The position numbers and the translations under genes were made by a program. From positions 1 through 64,000 of the forward strand of contig QNGE01003891.1 in assembly GCA_008508345.1 (NCBI GenBank): a stretch of 64,000 bases of DNA, read 5' to 3'. This stretch comes from Paragonimus westermani. Its lineage: Eukaryota; Platyhelminthes; Trematoda; Plagiorchiida; Troglotrematidae. The notes beneath the pieces are model-generated. The model was not told the origin of the DNA. It worked only from the letters and a program-made list of their open reading frames with translations, and made no database searches. This document shows positions 60,990 to 64,000 of this stretch, piece after piece (the stretch's first letter is position 1; the number at the start of each line of letters is the position of its first letter).

Positions 60990-62697
60990 CCAGTTCTATA
61001 CGGTGGTCAGATACATGTCTGGCTTCATATGGCTGGTTGCTTTTGACACTAGAAGATGGATCACGCTCACCGGAAGTCGGAACATATTCCTCCAAACGTT
61101 GGGGATGAGAATATTTCACAGTAGTGACAACCCCAGCCATGGACTCCGAATGCCTGATAGAACCAGCAGGCCTTTGAGTCCAGCTACGATCCGTTAACCA
61201 CTGACTCTGATCAAAATGAGGTCGATGAGGTCGAAAATCGATAACGCCTGCTTCAAATTCGTACTCATCTGTTGGTGGTGGCACTGGGTGCATGGCTAGT
61301 GTTCTACGACGACTAGATGACGGTAAAGACGAGGGACTGAAATGAACTAACTCGGATTCATGATGTCTATCTTCCATGGTACGGGAACGCACTGACAGAA
61401 AATGCCGGGAATGCGGATTCTGGTGATAAGTTGTTTCGGTTGACGACTTATATAAATAGTCGGGGTTAGTATGTTCCAAGGTAACTGGGATTGCCCGAGG
61501 AGTGTCTGCATTTGATAGCATGGATGATCTAGCTGTTCTTGCCAGCAGTGGGCTCGGATAAGGATCTTGCGGTTGATAGATGATTCTAGGCCCTGAGTCA
61601 TGTGACATGGTACGCGCGCCCATAAGCTGTGCTTTACCTAGTGATTGTTGTGTTTGGTCGAAACTCCGTGAAACCGAACGCGGGTTCACGGTGATCATGA
61701 GAGATTCTTCCTTCTGGAATGGTGATCCTGAAGTGAAACTAGGGTGGCGATTGCTTCGCTGATCTCCAAAACCGGATAAGTAGCCTAGTTCCTGGTCTGA
61801 CTGCCGTTGCTGCATTGTTGGATGAAAGTAACCGTAGTGCGGTTTCCTGCACGTAGCCAACTTACTCCGAGGCGATTGTTGTTCCAGTGAGCGGCCAAAA
61901 TGTCTACGTAGCTGACCGGTTCGCGGGTCATAAATCAAATCACATTTTGGGGCCGTTCGAACCTTGAGCACTGGTTGGCGGATGTTTACAGTTTCATCAA
62001 AACTTCGTGTTGCTTTAGGGATGCTGTAAAATGTGGGAGGAGTCTGTAAGTGCGATGAGCTGAACTGACGGATAGGCAGGTGGTTCACATCTACAGAGGC
62101 CCAGTCCAAACTGCTTCCGAGCCCTGAAGAGTCTGCGCTCCCGCCGGCAACTCGGCGCGGATTGCCTTTCCGTACTGGATTCAGTAAATGTTTGGCACTT
62201 ATTCCAGGGAGATAGTGGGGTTCTGTGGTCACGGTAAAAGAGCCGAATTTAATGCGTTCTGGCCGCATTGGACATTCGGTATCGAAGTCTGAACCAGGTC
62301 CAAGAGTATAGGGTGTTTGTTCCGAATAGAACCGTCTTGGAAGCCGAGTTTTGTGCACATTTGGAGTCTTTTGATCCGGAGTTTGTAAACTTATCTGAAA
62401 ACTGGTGCGACTGTTGCCGGCGGTGAACGACGCTGTTGTCATCGTCGTGCCAGCACACTGCAGTCCCTCAGCAGAATGTACATCCATCGAAACTCCGGAG
62501 TCTTGAGTTTTGGCTAGCGAATCTTTGCTCCATTCCAGTGGTGATGCAGCTGTTTCAGCGGCCACCTTTTCTCCTTCGTCAGGACATTTGGCGGCCGCAC
62601 GGGCAGCCAATGACCATAACTTGCGTCTCCGTTGACTTGACATACGATTGAACGCTTGCTTCTCTTCCAGATCTTCCATAGCGAAAGCTAAAGTAGG
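60990..62697 (-). CDS. Minus-strand gene, large exon 1: Ser/Pro/Arg-rich disordered protein
   Basis: A 1.7-kb exon stays open for more than 560 codons, the longest open frame in the window by far. It ends at GAACTGG|GTGAGT in phase 1. An ATG at 62679 could start translation. Alternatively the exon begins after an acceptor at 62697 (GGTAAAG, phase 0) or 62687 (CTACTTTAG, phase 1). The protein starts MEDLEEKQAFNR with a basic cluster (SSQRRRKLW). It is then rich in Ser, Pro, Arg, His and Gln with many possible phosphorylation sites (RSFDETV; SPSSLPSSSRRR; VPPPTDEYEFEAG) and no recognised domain. It looks like a cytoplasmic, intrinsically disordered scaffold region. With exons 2 and 3 it gives about 900 residues before the membrane-like segment. 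I do not recognise the family; flatworm-specific divergence is likely. Confidence 0.82.
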
Positions 62698-62919
62698 CTT
62701 TACCAAAAGGATCAACCAGCACAGTTATATGGATTAGCCGCTTGATCAGACCTCTCAGCTAGTGCCTTAACTCCATTCGGCTCTCCCTTTGGTGACATTC
62801 TGGTCTCACGCAGTGTGTATCGGATGACTTGTCAAGTGTGATGTTAGAATTGCGGGAACAGAAAAGCAGTTATCCATATCTTTAGCATGACATGGATCAT
62901 GTTTATGCGATACACTTAC

Positions 62920-63080
62920 GACGAAGCAATAGGCGCATGCAAATGACAACAGCAAAACGGTCCAAATCGAACCGAATTCGTTTTTAAGTGGTGTGTGATT
63001 GGGTGTCTCACAAAGTGACCTTGCGCACTCATTGGCTAAAGCCTTGCAACCTTGCTCCATTCCCCCCAATTGCTGCGATA
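62920..63080 (-). CDS. Candidate upstream exon of the minus-strand gene, with a membrane-like segment
   Basis: The frame follows an acceptor TTCCGCTCAG (exon from 63080) or, less likely, TTCCCTACAG (63170, across a GT microsatellite). It ends at a perfect donor (CTTCGTC|GTAAGT) in phase 0. The phase fits the exon-1 acceptor at 62697, across a 222-base intron. It encodes LGGMEQGCKALANECARSLC and then a hydrophobic run (SIWTVLLLSFACAYCFV) that could be a membrane helix. If real, the Cys-containing part would face outside and the large disordered region would follow on the inner side. The open frame is only about 53 codons, so chance remains possible. Confidence 0.35.
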
Positions 63081-64000
63081 CTGAGCGGAAGTCACATGAG
63101 TCGTTTGCAGTTTTGGGCAGAAATAATGTGCATACCGCTAAGCGTTTGTGTGTGTGTATGTGCGCGCGTTCTGTAGGGAACGCTTCTCATTCACTGTGCG
63201 CTTCACTACCAGTCCTGCTAGCTGGTTGTTACTGGCCAATAAAAACGTCGAGGTAGACGTCCGCACTCGGATTCCACTCACCCAAACACTAGAACCAGCT
63301 CTGTTCTGTACACAAGTTTGTGAACGTATCAGCGGACGATACCAAACTTCGGTCAAGGTTGGGAAACCCAGAGTAGGTAGATAAACAAGACTGTAAACAA
63401 GCCACATTTAGACACACCTTCTGTAGCCGAACGAGACAGCTCATCTGTGGAATACAGTCGGAGTTGAGTTCCAGCATTGTGTAAGAAACCGGTTTTTTGT
63501 CCGGACACTGTAAGCTTAGGTGGTGACATCATGTTTGGTCGGTTTTGCGCGTTACTACGGTTGGCTTCAAACTATAAACACCCACTTCAGTTTTGGGAAA
63601 TTAGGAAGAGATATTAAGTAGTGTTTATGTGAACAAAAGTTCCTTGCGCTTAGAGGACGGCTGGCTAAGAGGGTGTTTTACTGCGAGGCAGAAACGTGAC
63701 AGAACAAGTCATCAGACTGAATAGCCACTCCACTTCTTCAGAAATTTTGCATACATAGACCATGAGTGGCATATTCTTAGACATTTGTAGGCTACTCCGC
63801 CTCTTTCTCCATATGGAGCTCAAAATCCCAGTTCATCCTGCCTGTCAAAAATCCTGGTATATTTTCGTTAGTTTTTACGTCTGAGGAGTTAACGTTCATC
63901 GTTTCCTCAGTTTCAGGCAATGTGCCTGTTGCGACGGCAAATTAAGCTCGGATTTAGAAGTGGTTTGATTCCAGATATCCATTGCAGGGTATGTAAAATT
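63081..64000. other. No recognisable gene
   Basis: Contains a GT/GC-type simple repeat (63147-63168) and an 89-codon minus-strand ORF (63407-63138) without motifs. This would be upstream of the minus-strand gene, or an upstream intron of it. I could not identify a promoter. Confidence 0.4.
63147..63168. repeat. GT/GC dinucleotide microsatellite
   Basis: Alternating purine-pyrimidine run: GT repeats, then TATGT, then GC repeats. It lies just upstream (in minus-strand sense) of the candidate exon at 63080-62920. Confidence 0.8.

Overview
The window looks like a piece of a flatworm genome, most likely a digenean trematode. The case rests on moderate-to-low GC, widely spaced exons with introns of 10-18 kb, stop-rich sequence between them, and old, broken Penelope-like (PLE), Ty3/Gypsy and Tc1/mariner-type elements. 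No species can be named from sequence alone. No bacterial operon, CRISPR array, rRNA or intact tRNA gene was seen.

The one well-supported host gene is on the minus strand. Three exons (62697-60990, 42770-42268, 32041-31513) have consensus splice sites and chain in matching phase: the first ends in phase 1 and the second starts in phase 1, the second ends in phase 0 and the third starts in phase 0, and the third ends in phase 1. They encode about 900 residues of Ser/Pro/Arg-rich, probably disordered sequence, followed by a hydrophobic segment just before the last donor. A possible extra upstream exon (63080-62920) carries a Cys-containing segment and another hydrophobic stretch. The gene continues left of 31513 into exons I could not place with confidence. 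Its introns hold most of the transposon remnants.

Left third (1-31 kb): mostly unrecognised sequence. It contains a candidate three-exon gene for a 150-residue Cys-rich protein (10408-11141, +), a tRNA-like SINE head near 4.45 kb, a direct tandem duplication at 17.6-19.1 kb with an N at its junction, a PLE reverse transcriptase/GIY-YIG pseudogene at 20.1-20.96 kb, a 259-bp inverted PLE fragment with hammerhead-ribozyme-like cores between 12-bp direct repeats at 27 kb, and a PLE endonuclease fragment at 30.6 kb.

Middle (31-51 kb): exons 3 and 2 of the minus-strand gene, a solo-LTR-like copy at 34.7 kb, two head-to-head PLE endonuclease fragments at 37.4-38.1 kb, an (AT)16 microsatellite at 41.7 kb, and a dead Ty3/Gypsy element at 48.1-50.2 kb whose 5' LTR is the same family as the 34.7-kb copy.

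Right third (51-64 kb): a Tc1/mariner-type transposase remnant (53761-53155, -), two weak candidate small genes with short introns at 56.1-56.6 and 57.5-57.9 kb, and the large first exon of the minus-strand gene.
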